A stretch of DNA of 64,000 bases, from NCBI RefSeq assembly GCF_008831285.2, contig NC_045138.2, forward strand, positions 17,021,934 through 17,085,933, given 5' to 3'. Both the position numbers and the translations under genes were made by a program. Below the pieces are notes generated by a model that made no database searches, was not told where the DNA came from, and saw nothing but the letters and a program-made list of their open reading frames with translations. Below are positions 23,840 to 35,400 of the stretch, piece by piece; the stretch's first letter is position 1; each line of letters opens with the position of its first letter. This DNA comes from Nymphaea colorata. Taxonomy: Eukaryota > Streptophyta > Magnoliopsida > Nymphaeales > Nymphaeaceae.

Positions 23840-24860
23840 TAGGTTATGTTTCTCACTTAACTGCCTTCTTTACATTTATAGCTTTTCCTAATCTTCATGT
23901 TGCATGGTAAGTCTATTGATAATTTAGTCATTAGGGTTAGGACTTTGTGAGAAATTAACTCAGATTTGCAACTTTCTGTTGTTCTGAGGTGTGGCTTTGG
24001 ATAATCGACATCGTCTGGAACCTCTACTCTCTTACACGGATTTCTGCTACTGCTTCTCATCGTCTACTACCCATTGTTTCTTCTGGTTTTCTGGCCTGTC
24101 ACTCATCGACATGACCAGAGCTCGGTTTCTGGGTGACTTCATCTAACTAGATGTCCAACCTTTTGGCAAAGAAATTTTAATTTCTTTTGCGCTTACCCAG
24201 TGACTTAGCGATGCAGTTCTACTGATTTGAGAATATGAAGGCTGCTTTGCATCTGCCTCCGTCCTGTCTTTCTCTTCTAGTGGATGTACATCGTGGCTAC
24301 TCGAGCGTCTGCCTTTGGCATTTCAAGCATCAGCTTTTCTTGTCTCCCTGCTGTAGCGGATCTCCGTTTACATCATGGAACAATTCCGGCTTGTGCTGCT
24401 TTGGGCTACAATTTTCTGCAGGAAGGAACACGTTGGCTTTGTTGATGACCCTGAAGATTTATTTTCTTCCTCTGTCATGTGGTCGCCGTAGATAGGAACA
24501 GTGCTTACCTTCGGCATTCAAATATTTCTATATGGGACCTCGGCTTCTGCTTGCTTATAGGATTTCTGTGGCCCTTCTTCCTAGCTCCTCGAAGTCTCTC
24601 CCTTCCTCGTACTTCGCATAAACGAAAAAGGTGGCCGTCCGTTTTCTCCGGCTTCAACTAAAGTATCAGATGTACTGAAATTTGGGCGTAGATCTGAAGT
24701 TGCTGATGTCTTAGAGTGTTGTATATCTTATATAATAACATTATCCTCTGGAATGCAAGATTGAGGCTGCCTCAATGTAGTCAAGTGTCATTGTGCTAAA
24801 TCATGGCAATATTATATGTGCCTGGTGACGTCCATTAAGTTTATTTTTCAATAAATTTAA
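23840..24860. other. spacer, nothing recognised
   Basis: Several short open frames (for example 24235-24495) have no recognisable domain and no matching splice context. No gene is called. Confidence 0.4.
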
Positions 24861-24861
24861 C

Positions 24862-25244
24862 CTAAGTCGGCTTATTTTCTAGTTCATGCGGGACAGGATT
24901 AAGTGTGGGTTAGTTGAATTGTGGGTTTCGAGATATGTGTGTGTGTGTGTGATATATATATATAAGAAAATTGAATGGCTACTCAAGTTATTCATAGTTA
25001 CTCATTCATGAAGGCTGTGATATAGAGTTGAGAAATAAACAAAGAGAAAAATACTGATGAATATTTTTTATCATTTATTATTAATTCACATTTTTTTCTT
25101 TTTGTTTATCTTTCAACTGTTTATCTTGATGGATTAGATGGCCATTGTGAGTAAGCCGCACTACTTTGGGTAGCTAAGTCGGCTTATTTTCTAGTTCATG
25201 TGGGACAGGATTAAGTGTGGGTTAGTTGAATTATGGGTTTCGAG

Positions 25245-25307
<63 letters not shown>

Positions 25308-25498
25308 AATATTGAATAGCTACTCATGTTATTCATAGTTATTCATGCATGAAGGCTGTGAGATACACTTGAGAAAAAAACAAAGCGAAAATAGTGATGA
25401 ATATTTTCATCATTTATTATTAATTTACATTTTTTTCTTTTTGTTTTTCTTTTAACTGTTCATGTTGATGGATCAGATGGCCATTGTAGGCTAGCTAA
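24862..25498 (+). repeat. tandem duplication of a 312-bp unit
   Basis: Two adjacent copies start at 24862 and 25174, each with CTAAGTCGGCTTATTTTCTA. They match along their length through GGACAGGATTAAGTGTGGGT, CATGAAGGCTGTGA and GATGGCCATTGT, at perhaps 90% identity by eye. The copies differ chiefly at a microsatellite: short GT/TA runs near 24940-24962 against a long (TA)n tract in the second copy. Confidence 0.85.
25252..25306. repeat. (TA)n microsatellite
   Basis: About 27 uninterrupted TA units inside the second copy of the 312-bp tandem duplication. The corresponding site in the first copy is GT-rich and much shorter. Confidence 0.95.
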
Positions 25499-26062
25499 AG
25501 TCACCATTCTCTCTTTCTCTTTTTATATAAACTAAGCCGATGAAGTAATTTTTTGTTCATATTCAGACCTTTGTATTTGGCAACTGTATTATTGATACTT
25601 ATTAGGTGGAACAGTCATACGCATTTTGAACATTTTCCCCATTGAATGTTCAATTCGATGAAATAGGAGACATAGTTTTAATTGTCACAACTGGTTGTCA
25701 GGATCATCTGGTTTCCTATTCATGTGTGGGATGACTGCACCTCACAGAATATGATGAGGGGCAAAATCAATATTCTGCCCCTTCTGATTCTTGGCTGTTC
25801 GGTTAACCATGGCTCTTCGATTCTCAGGTTGCCTGAGAATATCATCTCAGTGACAACCGAGCGCTGGTGAGTGCTTGATTTCTATTTCCACATAGAAAAC
25901 CCTCTTGCTAGAAAACTTTCCAGGGCATCTAAGATTTTCGAGGTTGAAACTTCCTCCTAAACAAGCACCCACCAAAATCGATCAACGTAAATGTACTGCT
26001 AATTCGGATGTCCAATTTGTGTAAGCCTAAATTCTGCCAGGAGATCATGCCAGTGTGCTTTC

Positions 26063-26144
26063 AATAAGTCTTAACCCTCTTGAAGGCAGCAATAAAATCT
26101 CGAAATAAGTCTTAACCCTCTTGAAGGCAGCAATAAAATCTCGA
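26063..26144 (+). repeat. perfect 41-bp tandem duplication
   Basis: The unit beginning AATAAGTCTTAACCCTCTTG and ending AAATCTCGA occurs twice back to back without a mismatch. Perfect identity implies a recent event or an assembly artefact. Confidence 0.95.
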
Positions 26145-26509
26145 CCTCGGACCATCAGCTCGACATGAAATTGCCCGCCAGTTGTAGTACCATGTGCCCG
26201 CGTCATGGTCAAGCCCAGCCACACTGTACCAAGTCTTTCGCTTCTCAAGTTCTAGTAAGTAGAACACTTGGAAAACCAGACTAATTGGAAGCAGAGCACA
26301 TATGAACTGCCTATACACAGCTCGTGCTCCGCAAGCATCTCTTTTTCTGGTTGCAAGCTCTTGGAACAACTGTTGGATCGGTTCGTTTCCTTCTGTGACC
26401 ACCAACATATGGGATAACAAATAAAACTAAAGGGTATTGGCTGGAAAGGACAGGAAAAACTCAAGGGGGATATTAAGACATGTAATCTCTACTGATGTTT
26501 CAGACTTTT

Positions 26510-26875
26510 CAGTTCTTACAAATGAACAAGTATAATATTTGAACCGAATTGGTCCATCCTTTCAAGCTTCAGGTTGACATCATTGATGAAGATTGGATTG
26601 TCGCCTCGAATGGACCGGAAATCTTTGAGCATCTTGTGTGAAAGATGGTTCTTTTCAACAGGGCCACATTTTAGCTTCACGCCCAGCATTGGTTTGCGAT
26701 CAGCAACACCCTGCAATGTCTCCCTCTTTGAGAGGTTTGAAGATGAGACAACCAAAGAAGACTGTGAAGACCACAACTCTTAGAATAGGTGCCCACAGGC
26801 CATCCTTTTACCAGCCTCGTGCATATCTTTCAACTTAACAGTTGCTTGAGTGCATCAGTAGTGAGTGTAACATAT
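26510..26875 (-). pseudogene. decayed partial copy of the NRPE7-like gene
   Basis: On the minus strand the segments LQGVADR, LKCGPVEKN, KMLKDFRSI and NPIFINDVNLKLE follow the order of the intact gene at 28647-29171. They correspond to its OB-fold half, with the N-terminal part barely traceable up to about 26875. The 3' end (motif MLGSLDGDYLGP in the parent) is gone, and the remaining frame is interrupted by several indels. The flanking DNA upstream (27150-27245) is also homologous to the parent promoter, so this is a DNA-level tandem duplicate, not a retrocopy. Expression is possible but no functional Rpb7 fold could result. Confidence 0.82.
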
Positions 26876-27149
26876 CTTAACCTATTATTGCTAACTTCTG
26901 ATATATATCACTAAGGTACTTAATTAGTAAGTGCTAGTAGTGGCTCCTAACGCACATCTGAAGACAATGGAATAAGATTTCAGGTGCTGTTTACTGAGCA
27001 TAGCAATACATTACAAAGTCAGGCGAACTTGTACATTATAAGTACCAGGAAAAAGGGAACTGTTCGGACCCGTGCTACATGTTGATTTTCTGGCCTTGCA
27101 GAGGGAACTTCCACTCGACCATCTCACCGCTGACCACTGATATAAGGCA

Positions 27150-27245
27150 TGCATTATATAGAATATAAAAGTTCCCCTTGCTTCAAAATTCATATATAAA
27201 TAGTTGAAGCGTCTGTTGTAAGTAAATGCATTCTGCACAAAGTTA
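27150..27245 (-). repeat. duplicated NRPE7 promoter segment
   Basis: AAGGCATGCATTATATAGAA, then AAAGTTCCCCTTGCTTC and TTCATATATAAATAGTT match the intact gene's promoter at about 30229-30292 in order and orientation. The TATA-like core is preserved. Confidence 0.75.
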
Positions 27246-27259
27246 CCCCTCATATAACC

Positions 27260-28646
27260 TATTCAACAGCAAATTTTAAGAGGAATGTATGGTTCCTCAA
27301 CAAAAGTTTTCACAAGGATTTCTCAAACAAGGGAAGCCTCATTTCCTTCGTTATATGCCATTTCGAGAAGCTCAATTTCTCTCAAGCTCCATAAGGAATT
27401 GATCATCTGCTGGTCTTGTCACTAAATATACATGAAACTTGGGCGTAACGAAGTTTCACTATCGCACTTATCCACTTACTGCAGAGCAAACATTTAGAAG
27501 GTAACTAGTTCTCAGAAAAACACAGCAAAGAGATGGTTTAGGCTTCGTCTTTCATATAGCAAAGGCAAGGGCAGAGAAGCAAAGACTTATTATAAGTCTA
27601 CTTGGATCAACCGGGTTAATTTGAATGCCGAAGCAAATTTCTGATGAGGATGTTGGCATCATTCATGATAAAAATGGGTCAGGTATACTTGCCCGACTGA
27701 AGACAATCTTTATCCTAAAAGTGGCCACTTTATGTCCATGCACTTGGGTGAGAAACAAACTCAAAAACAAAAAGCGGAAACAAACTAAAGGATGAGTCTC
27801 TAGACAAATCGTTCGATTGTGCTATTCTTATACAGACACTTTGTTTGCACGTCCATAACTCAGGGTAACGGAAACCGAGACCAAGTCACTGTTTCACCTT
27901 ACCACACTTTTGGTTCTGTCAGCATTATGAATAATGATATACATAATGATATACTGACAAGTAGATGAATGATAACATGTCACCTTATTAAGCAGAAGCA
28001 CGAATAATCAGGTCACTGCTTAAGCCAAAAAGGTCAGTGGAAAAAGAAAAGCACCACGCAGGGCCTGTTATAAAGTCGGTCAAAAATGCATATTAGGTAA
28101 TTTGGATGGGCAATAAGAATTATACTGCTGTTTGCTCAAATGTCTTCTAATCTTTGGGTAACACCAGCATCTCCAAAGCATTCTTCTTATAAATTAGTTG
28201 ATAAGGCAACTTTTATCCTCAAAGCCATAGTTTGTGACTATCTTCAACAGGTAATGGTTGAAAATACAATGCTTTCATGTAGCTTCATCAACTTCCAACA
28301 AAAGAATAAAAACGACCATTAAGATTACTTTTCATCTCTAGAATTACTGCAAAGCTAAAATGCAACACTTAAAACAATTTGTTGGGTCTGCAACTACATA
28401 AAGTTGAACGTCATGTTTTGCAGAAAACATGTTGCCATCTGAATGCAAGGCTTACTCCATGGAGAACCTTAAAATCTTTTAGAAAATGCTTGATCAAAAA
28501 TATATACACCGCCATCTGTGTTAGAAAAGAAGCAACATCTTCGACCAGACCTGGAACAGTAAGCAAAATAAAGGTACCTTACATCGAGTAGGCATGGACA
28601 ATGTGAATCAATGCCAAGACAAAACAAGGAAAGGCACTGATTTTTA
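27260..28646. other. spacer between NRPE7 pseudogene and gene
   Basis: AT-rich DNA. The stretch at about 27535-27650 (TTTCATATAGCAAAGGCAAG; GGATCAACCGGGTTAATTTG) resembles 30330-30360 and 31430-31480 upstream of the intact gene, extending the tandem duplication. No other gene is seen. Confidence 0.5.
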
Positions 28647-29171
28647 TCAGATGGGACCCAAGTAATCACCATCCAAGCTGCCCAACATCCTAAACTCCTT
28701 CTCTATCTCCATCCATCTCACACCAATTACTTTGAAGCGGATTGTCCCATCCTTTTCAAGCTTCAGGTTGTCATTGTTTATGAAGATTGGATTCTCACCC
28801 TGAATGAAACGGAAATCTTTCATCATCTTCTGTGAAATAAAGATCTTGTCAACAGGGCCACATTTCAGCATCACACCATGCTTCAATATGCGATCAGCAA
28901 CACCCTGCAATATCTCACCTTTGACAGGTTTGAAGGTGAGGCAATCGAAGACGACAGTGAAAACCACTTCACCAGTCAAGTCCCTCACTCTTCCACGATC
29001 GCATTTCTTTAATTTGGTTACGGCCAAAAAGTAGCCATGCTCCCCGCTCGCATGCATATCTGCTATGTCCTCTAGTAGCTGTATGATGATTGCTCGTTGG
29101 AGTAGTAGACCTGTATACATCTGATCTGCTGGGACTATTACATTCCTCTGCATTTCAACCTCGAAAAACAT
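28647..29171 (-). CDS. NRPE7: RPB7-like subunit of RNA polymerase V/IV
   Basis: Intronless 174-residue coding region. It encodes the stalk subunit of the plant-specific polymerases of RNA-directed DNA methylation: the start MFFEVEMQRNVIVPADQMY resembles Arabidopsis NRPE7 (At4g14660) far more than Pol II NRPB7. The N-terminal tip domain covers roughly residues 1-80 and the OB-fold the rest. Family blocks seen are GYFLAVTKL, DLTGEVVFTVVF, FKPVKGEILQGV, HGVMLKCGPVDKIFIS, GENPIFIN, VIGVRWMEIEKEF and the terminus GSLDGDYLGP. The ATG at 29171 directly follows a splice acceptor (TTTGCAG|AATG), so the whole frame sits in the last exon. NRPD7 (Pol IV) and NRPE7 are close relatives, so the assignment between them is tentative. 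A broken duplicate lies downstream at 26510-26875. Confidence 0.9.
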   Translation of the reverse strand: MFFEVEMQRNVIVPADQMYTGLLLQRAIIIQLLEDIADMHASGEHGYFLAVTKLKKCDRGRVRDLTGEVVFTVVFDCLTFKPVKGEILQGVADRILKHGVMLKCGPVDKIFISQKMMKDFRFIQGENPIFINNDNLKLEKDGTIRFKVIGVRWMEIEKEFRMLGSLDGDYLGPI

Positions 29172-29914
29172 TCTGCAAACCCATTAAAAGACCAATAACA
29201 CATTACGATTATTTTGTTTTAAATACTTAAGGGAAAGATCTGATTTGCAAGCGTAACAAAATTCTAAACCCTGCACAAGAAAGAAGATAGAAATAAACCT
29301 AATCCATGCATTTCACAAGTAAACTATTTTGAATAAACGCCCTTGGCGACATCCATAAAAGATCATGAATATAGTAAATATTACACTGCTGGTGCACAAA
29401 CTAGGGCCATCAGATTTATTGGACCTGATACAACAAGAAAATAAACTTTTACATCGTCCAACCTGACACCAGAACTAAAGTATTTTAAACGTTCCTGCAA
29501 ATAAATTACCTCCATGGAACTCCATTCGTGTAGATACATAAGAAAAAGCTTTCAAGACCAGTTAGAAATCAACAAGTCCCCAGTTATATCCACATAAGTT
29601 CCAATTTAAAACATGGAATTATCAATTATTATCAATCCTCTAAGAGCCCCCAAACAAAGATTTCGCAGGAAAACATAGGCAAAAAACTCCATGCCAACTG
29701 CATAATGAAAGGGTCAAAAAGTTTCCAAGTAATAGGTTCAACCTACAAGCCCAGGAATGAGATCAACTCCTGATGACATCTCCGGGAACACCGAACGCAA
29801 CAAAATCAAACAATGCATAACCATACTCGTAAGCCAAAAAAATCAATGCAAAACTAAAAAAGTGCATGAGTTCCCTGTGAGTTTCGAGAGATTCCAAAAT
29901 CAGAAATCAATAAA

Positions 29915-29919
<5 letters not shown>

Positions 29920-29982
<63 letters not shown>
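29920..29982. repeat. (AG)n microsatellite
   Basis: About 31 uninterrupted AG units in the 5' UTR intron of the NRPE7-like gene. On the coding strand it is (CT)n. Confidence 0.97.
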
Positions 29983-29985
<3 letters not shown>

Positions 29986-30067
29986 GGGTGAGGGCTGCCG
30001 GACAGACCGAGAGAAAGGGTTGGTGGTGGTGGTGGAAGGCTGCCAGCGAGTGGCCTTCAACCGAGAG

Positions 30068-30069
<2 letters not shown>

Positions 30070-30112
<43 letters not shown>
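30070..30112. repeat. (AG)n microsatellite
   Basis: About 21 AG units, near the donor end of the same 5' UTR intron, separated from the first array by a GGT/GCC-rich 87-bp stretch. Confidence 0.97.
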
Positions 30113-30115
<3 letters not shown>

Positions 30116-30269
30116 ATGGAGACCTCACCTGAGCACTCAGAAGAACGAGTCTTTGCCCGTGAATGAACGGAGAACGGCGACGATCCGCGAATGAACGGTG
30201 AACAGTGACTCCTACCCGACCATCCCATACAAGGAATGCATTTTATAGGATACAAAAAGTTCCCCTTTT

Positions 30270-30295
30270 CTTGAAAGTTCATATATAAATAGTTT
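30270..30295 (-). promoter_or_regulatory. TATA-like core promoter of the NRPE7-like gene
   Basis: The minus strand reads AACTATTTATATATGAAC about 150 bp upstream of the 5' UTR donor. The same block is conserved in the duplicated copy at 27150-27245, which supports its being part of the ancestral promoter. Confidence 0.5.
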
Positions 30296-30299
30296 CTCA

Positions 30300-32417
30300 G
30301 GGGAACACACGCAAGAGTCGGTCTAGGCTTGATTTTTCATGTAACAGAGGCAACGGGCAGGTTTTCTCAACATAGGAGCGCTAACTAGCAATACAAACAA
30401 GCGAATAATGTGAATAGCAGGTTGTACGGTCACACCAGTCGAAGTTATGTTAATGAATAAAATTAACTTTGAAAAGAAAGGAAGCTAAAATTTGGCAAAG
30501 AAGGCCAGAGGATTACGACCAATCGCCTCGAAGACCCCTTTCATTCTCCTTCTCTTTAGAGTCCTATTCTATGCTGCTCCAAAGTTGTAATAATAGTGAT
30601 GCACCTTTCAACTTAGGTACTATGTTCGATTATTAAAATATAGCACATAATGGCTAAGACGGTTCCCGCCCGTGTCGTAACTCATTGACACGGGTGCAGC
30701 TATGCAAATGGAGTGTCGGGATGACATTGGTTCTTGGATGTACTTTAAACTTAGGCATGACAAGTTCTCAATATGGGATTTAAGGATTACCACATTGACC
30801 AGATGATGAGAAATAACACCAACAAAAAACTTGTTCATGGACAAATTTCATCAAGCGAGGAGCATGTGATGACAGAGAAAGCAGACAAATTTCTTTCACT
30901 AGATAATAGCATAAGCAATTTCCTCAACGTCTATCTGCTTCACTAGTTTTTCTCCCGAGCACATCCAGGAAGAGACGTAGGAAAAATCATTTCTTTTAAG
31001 AAATAACTGAACAACAAATGAACAAACATCATTCTCCAACCATCTAAGTCATGTCAGAGTTGTGCGTTCTTATAATGTTTGACCAACGTTGTGTAATCAG
31101 TAGATAACAAGTATCTAATTCTTCAGAACAAGAAATAAAGTTCAGATTCCCAACAGCTACAAGGTAATGTATCAGATATTGTCAAATGACAGATGAAGAA
31201 ACACAGCTAAAGAACATGCTATTGGTTCAGAAAAGCACCAGACAAAGTATGAAGCCTCAAAATGTGTATAATAAGAACGACCAAGCCCACCTCTTGGTCG
31301 TCAGTCGAGTGATCACTTCCTTTTCCAATCAACATGTAGACGTCAATGGATTGGATCTGACCTCCCTTTTTATGTTTCCGACTTCATAACTATTAGACGA
31401 GTAAGGTAATTCGGTAAGAGTAAGTACACGGATCAACCGGGTTAGTTTGGATACCCAAGCAAAATTATATGATCAAGACCAAAGATATAACACTACTTGG
31501 ATGCCAAATCAAGGGGGCTAATTTGGATGTGCAAGCAAAATTATATATCAAATCAAACTGGTTAATACTTCTTGGAACTCATCAAGATTCGGATGTAGTA
31601 ACTTCGACTACAGGGCTTAGCTCACCTGTCTGAGGGTATCGTTCACTAGAGGAAACTCATGGAGTAGTCGTTAACTTAACCGACGAATAGGGAAGCTAAC
31701 AGAACAGGAAATTCAGTACGGTAGCCGAATCACAAGCATTAGTTAATAGTCATACAATATTACAATGTGCTTTGCAGATTAGTTCGATTTAGAACATACT
31801 TAGATTTTCTGAACTCGGCCACATCTCAACGCCGCTGTAAATATTGAGGCCATTTTTGCCATCCAGCACATGGGAGCCGAAAGTTCCACCATTTAGAAAT
31901 CTATCACGATTGCAAGCATTAAAGCTTTTTATAAAAAGACAGTGGACGCCCAGGGCTCAGATCGTTTAGGGAGAGAGAGAGAGAGAGAAAGAGAAAAAAA
32001 GTATTAGATATGAACGCTTCCCTCTTAACATAAAAAATATCCGAGAGAGAAAGGTATTGTCGACAAAAACAATCCCAAAATAACTAAATAACTAAACAAC
32101 CCATCACATTTCATGATTACATAATCCTTAATAAGATTTCGTTGTACAATGAACACCTGTGTCTTCACCTTCGGGTTTTACAAGCTTGGGAGGCAGCAGG
32201 AGAAACCACACGCTACACCAGCGAGATCACCGCACCGACCAAATTTAAGTAAGGCACCCACCAAATTTACGTAAGGCATCCACACCCATAATAGTGATCT
32301 AGCGTTTAGTTTCCCCTGCTTCCTCTGCCATCCTTCAATCTGAAACCTACTTTTCTCACCTTTGCCAGTACAGTAAGCTTTCATAGCAGGCCAAATTTAT
32401 AATTCCTCCAGAGCCCA
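30300..32417. other. spacer between NRPE7 and TPR10
   Basis: No gene is seen. It includes three related motifs of the form GGATCAACCGGGTTAGTTTG / GCAAGCAAAATTATAT around 31430-31560, shared with 27600. A GA-rich tract lies at 31970-32000. The part next to 32417 is the 3' flank of the ankyrin-TPR gene. Confidence 0.45.
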
Positions 32418-35400
32418 TCAACCGGTGCCATGGAACTTTTTCCCAGCTTCAACAGCTTCTCTAAATTGTTTAGAAGAGAAAAAAGAAAAGATGGTAAATA
32501 GACAATTCTTAGCAGAAACAGGAAAAAGGAAATCATTCTTTCGAGTTTGTTCCTTGGCAGACACAAATCATTATGAAGTTTCTGGAACACCTCTGATAAC
32601 TGGACCGAAGAAAATGTGCAAAGGACAGTTCACAAAGTTGGGAGTAAAACCTGAAAGCGTCTACAAGCTCCTTGTTTTCAGGATCCAACAAGACTCCTTG
32701 ATAGAAGGCATCTGCAGCCTCGTCAAACCTCTGCAGACAATTTCCAAATACCAAGGGAAACAAAATTGACAAAGGAAATAGAAGAAACCAAGGTCTTCAG
32801 CACAGCAGATAAGAGGGTGAAAAAAAAAAAAAGTAAAGTTGGCAGAATAAACAAGAGGTCACCAGCAAGAGACGAAGTGCAGCCCCCTCCCTGTAGCATC
32901 CTTTCGGCCAATCTGGCCTTAATTCTCGGCAAACCTTTGCATCAGAAAGTGCCTGCTCAGCTTGTCCTAACCTGATCCAACAAAGGCTTCTGTTCGATAG
33001 TAAACTTGCATCTGTCGGGTTCATGTCGATTGCCTAAGGTCATTACAAAAAGAGTTTATATGCAGTAATACGGTTAAATGATCCCAATGTTAAACTAGTA
33101 ACAGGAACAGCAGCTGCTGCAATAGTAATACTAATAACAAGAATAATAATAAGAATAGTAGTAATACAATATCTGATCTTAAATCCATGATTCAAACATT
33201 TCTATATCAATGCTCCCTATGGCCAATATATCTGAACCAGAACCATGAAAAGGAATATTCATTTCAAGAATTCAAGTTTCCTATAGTAGATAAAAAAGGA
33301 AAATTTTATTGCGGTTGTTATTGACATTATTATTATTATTATAAATATTATTATAGTTAACCAACATAGAATTGCACCAAACGACAGGAATAACGAGAAT
33401 GACTGCTATCAATAACATATAGAAGTAACATTAATCATCAGTTACTGATTGTTTCATCAACAGTGAATGCTCAAACAAAGTGAAATAATGCTTCAACGGT
33501 AGCATTGAAAATACAGATAAGTGATGGAACACTTGTTTTACTATAATATAAAGGATGATATATGTCACATTCATTCAAAATCATCCCCTTCCAAAGGTTA
33601 TGCACATAAGTAGCAGTTTTAATATCATCGTTATGGCATCTGATTTTATATCATGCCAACACTATTTTCTGGCAGGTGTCCAGCACTTATTATTTAATTT
33701 TATCGTTTCCTTAATAATTACATCAGAAATTACAGATGCTAATAAGTGGATTCTGCTTATAAAAGCATTGATATTATTACATTTCATCCCACTTGCCACC
33801 ACCTCCCCTTTATTGAATGAATACAAGTACATGTTAAAACTAAAAAAAAATGCCAATGAAACATTCAACAATAATAAAGGATTTGCAAAAGGTTACCTGT
33901 GTATATGCATCCACAGCCATGAGATAATCCTTTCTTCGAAATGCTTCATCTCCTCTACTTTTTGCTTCCAAAGATCTAGACTTTGACTCATCTGACACCT
34001 GACAGAAATTCATAAAAACATACATGCATGAGCACAAAAAAAAACCAAAAAGATTACATGTATTTTTTTTTATCTTGCCTACAACAAAAAATTAACTCAT
34101 AATTCATAACTATTCTATTTATGCTTCTTGCAGTACTGCCGCATATGTAGATCTGAAGCCAATTAAAAAACCTTCACAGGTTCATGCACAAGCAATATGC
34201 AGGAAAGAACACTGGCAAACACTTTCACAAAAACAAGCTAAGGCACCGATCCAGTTGCATAGACTGAAGCCACTACAGGAGAACAAACGACAACTTGCTA
34301 AATGTTCAGTTTGAACCATGCCAGGAATATATAATAAGTGATAGTAAAGATGTGGGTGTATTTGAATGAAGAGATATCTTTTGTATATTATCATATTTCT
34401 CCCAACCAGAGATGTTGAGAACCACCTTAAAACATCCAACTGTGGCTGCAACATCAGAATATCAGAAAGCAATATAATTGTTTGCCCACCTAATTGCACC
34501 TTGCGAAAAAACTTTGGTCAAATAGATTTCCAGCCTGTAAGTGGAGAAAGAAGTAAAAGAGAAGACCTCAACTTTCTTTGGCTTTTGGAAGTTGCTCTTA
34601 TCTGGCTTATCATTGTCAGGACAAGCTCCTGTTTCCTTGTAGGTCATAAAAGAGATAAATTAGGATGCAGAAGCAAACTAGTGTACTTAACAGGAGAATG
34701 TGATGCTCAAGAAGCTACACCCAAGTGCTGGGTAATGTTGCACCATACCACTTCCTTGTGGGTTGCTTGCCGCACTTGCTCAAATACTCCATCAATGCTC
34801 CAATTTGATATACTGGTAACAGGAGAAGTCAAAGGAAAAAGAATCTCAACTACATCACGACAATCTCTAGCAGCCGCAGTTTGTATTGGCTTCCAACCAT
34901 CCTGTAAAATAATATAGTCACAAGAAAGTGAATAAACTTCAACCATGCATCAAATTAGCTGACTAAATTGATACGAACATAAAATGATTTTTTCAGTCCC
35001 CCTTGTATAATTTGAAGGTCCAAAGCATGATTTTCCAAGGGCTATCTAGCAAGGGGCATCTTTCTGGCCCTATTCCTGTGCAGAGTCGCATAAGTAAGTT
35101 GGACACTAGTGTCCATTATCATCTTTAGTTTCCCCCAGACATAGGAAAAATCATTTCAACAGGCAAAGGGTTTGTTAGACTCATGAAATCTCTTATTTCT
35201 TAGAAGCTAAAACGTCTCATTGGAGGCCTCCAATAAAATTGGAACAATACTTAGAAGCTAAAGCTGCCCATGCAATCCTAAGAAAAAAATAGATTCTTAA
35301 TCCACTTCAGAAAACATGGTTTACCATCACTAACACAATCTAGTATACAAAAGGTTGAAGGACATCAGGCTCTATAACATAACTAATGTACTTTCTACTA

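Larger units (their letters stand above)
29173..30128 (-). other. 5' UTR intron of the NRPE7-like gene with two (CT)n arrays
   Basis: On the minus strand the donor CTCAG|GTGAGG (at 30129/30128) and the acceptor TTTGCAG (29173-29175) frame a 956-nt intron ending one base before the ATG. It contains (AG/CT)n arrays at 29920-29982 (about 31 units) and 30070-30112 (about 21 units), close to its 5' end. Long open frames across these arrays are repeat artefacts. Confidence 0.7.

Noticed and set aside
24235-24661. Cys/Leu-rich open frames downstream of the RSZ gene
   Set aside because: No recognisable domain, no consistent splice sites and no neighbouring frame to join.
29757-30282. Open frames of about 140 codons on both strands
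   Set aside because: They run through the two (AG)n arrays and encode only RE or LS repeats; the sequence is intronic to the NRPE7-like gene.
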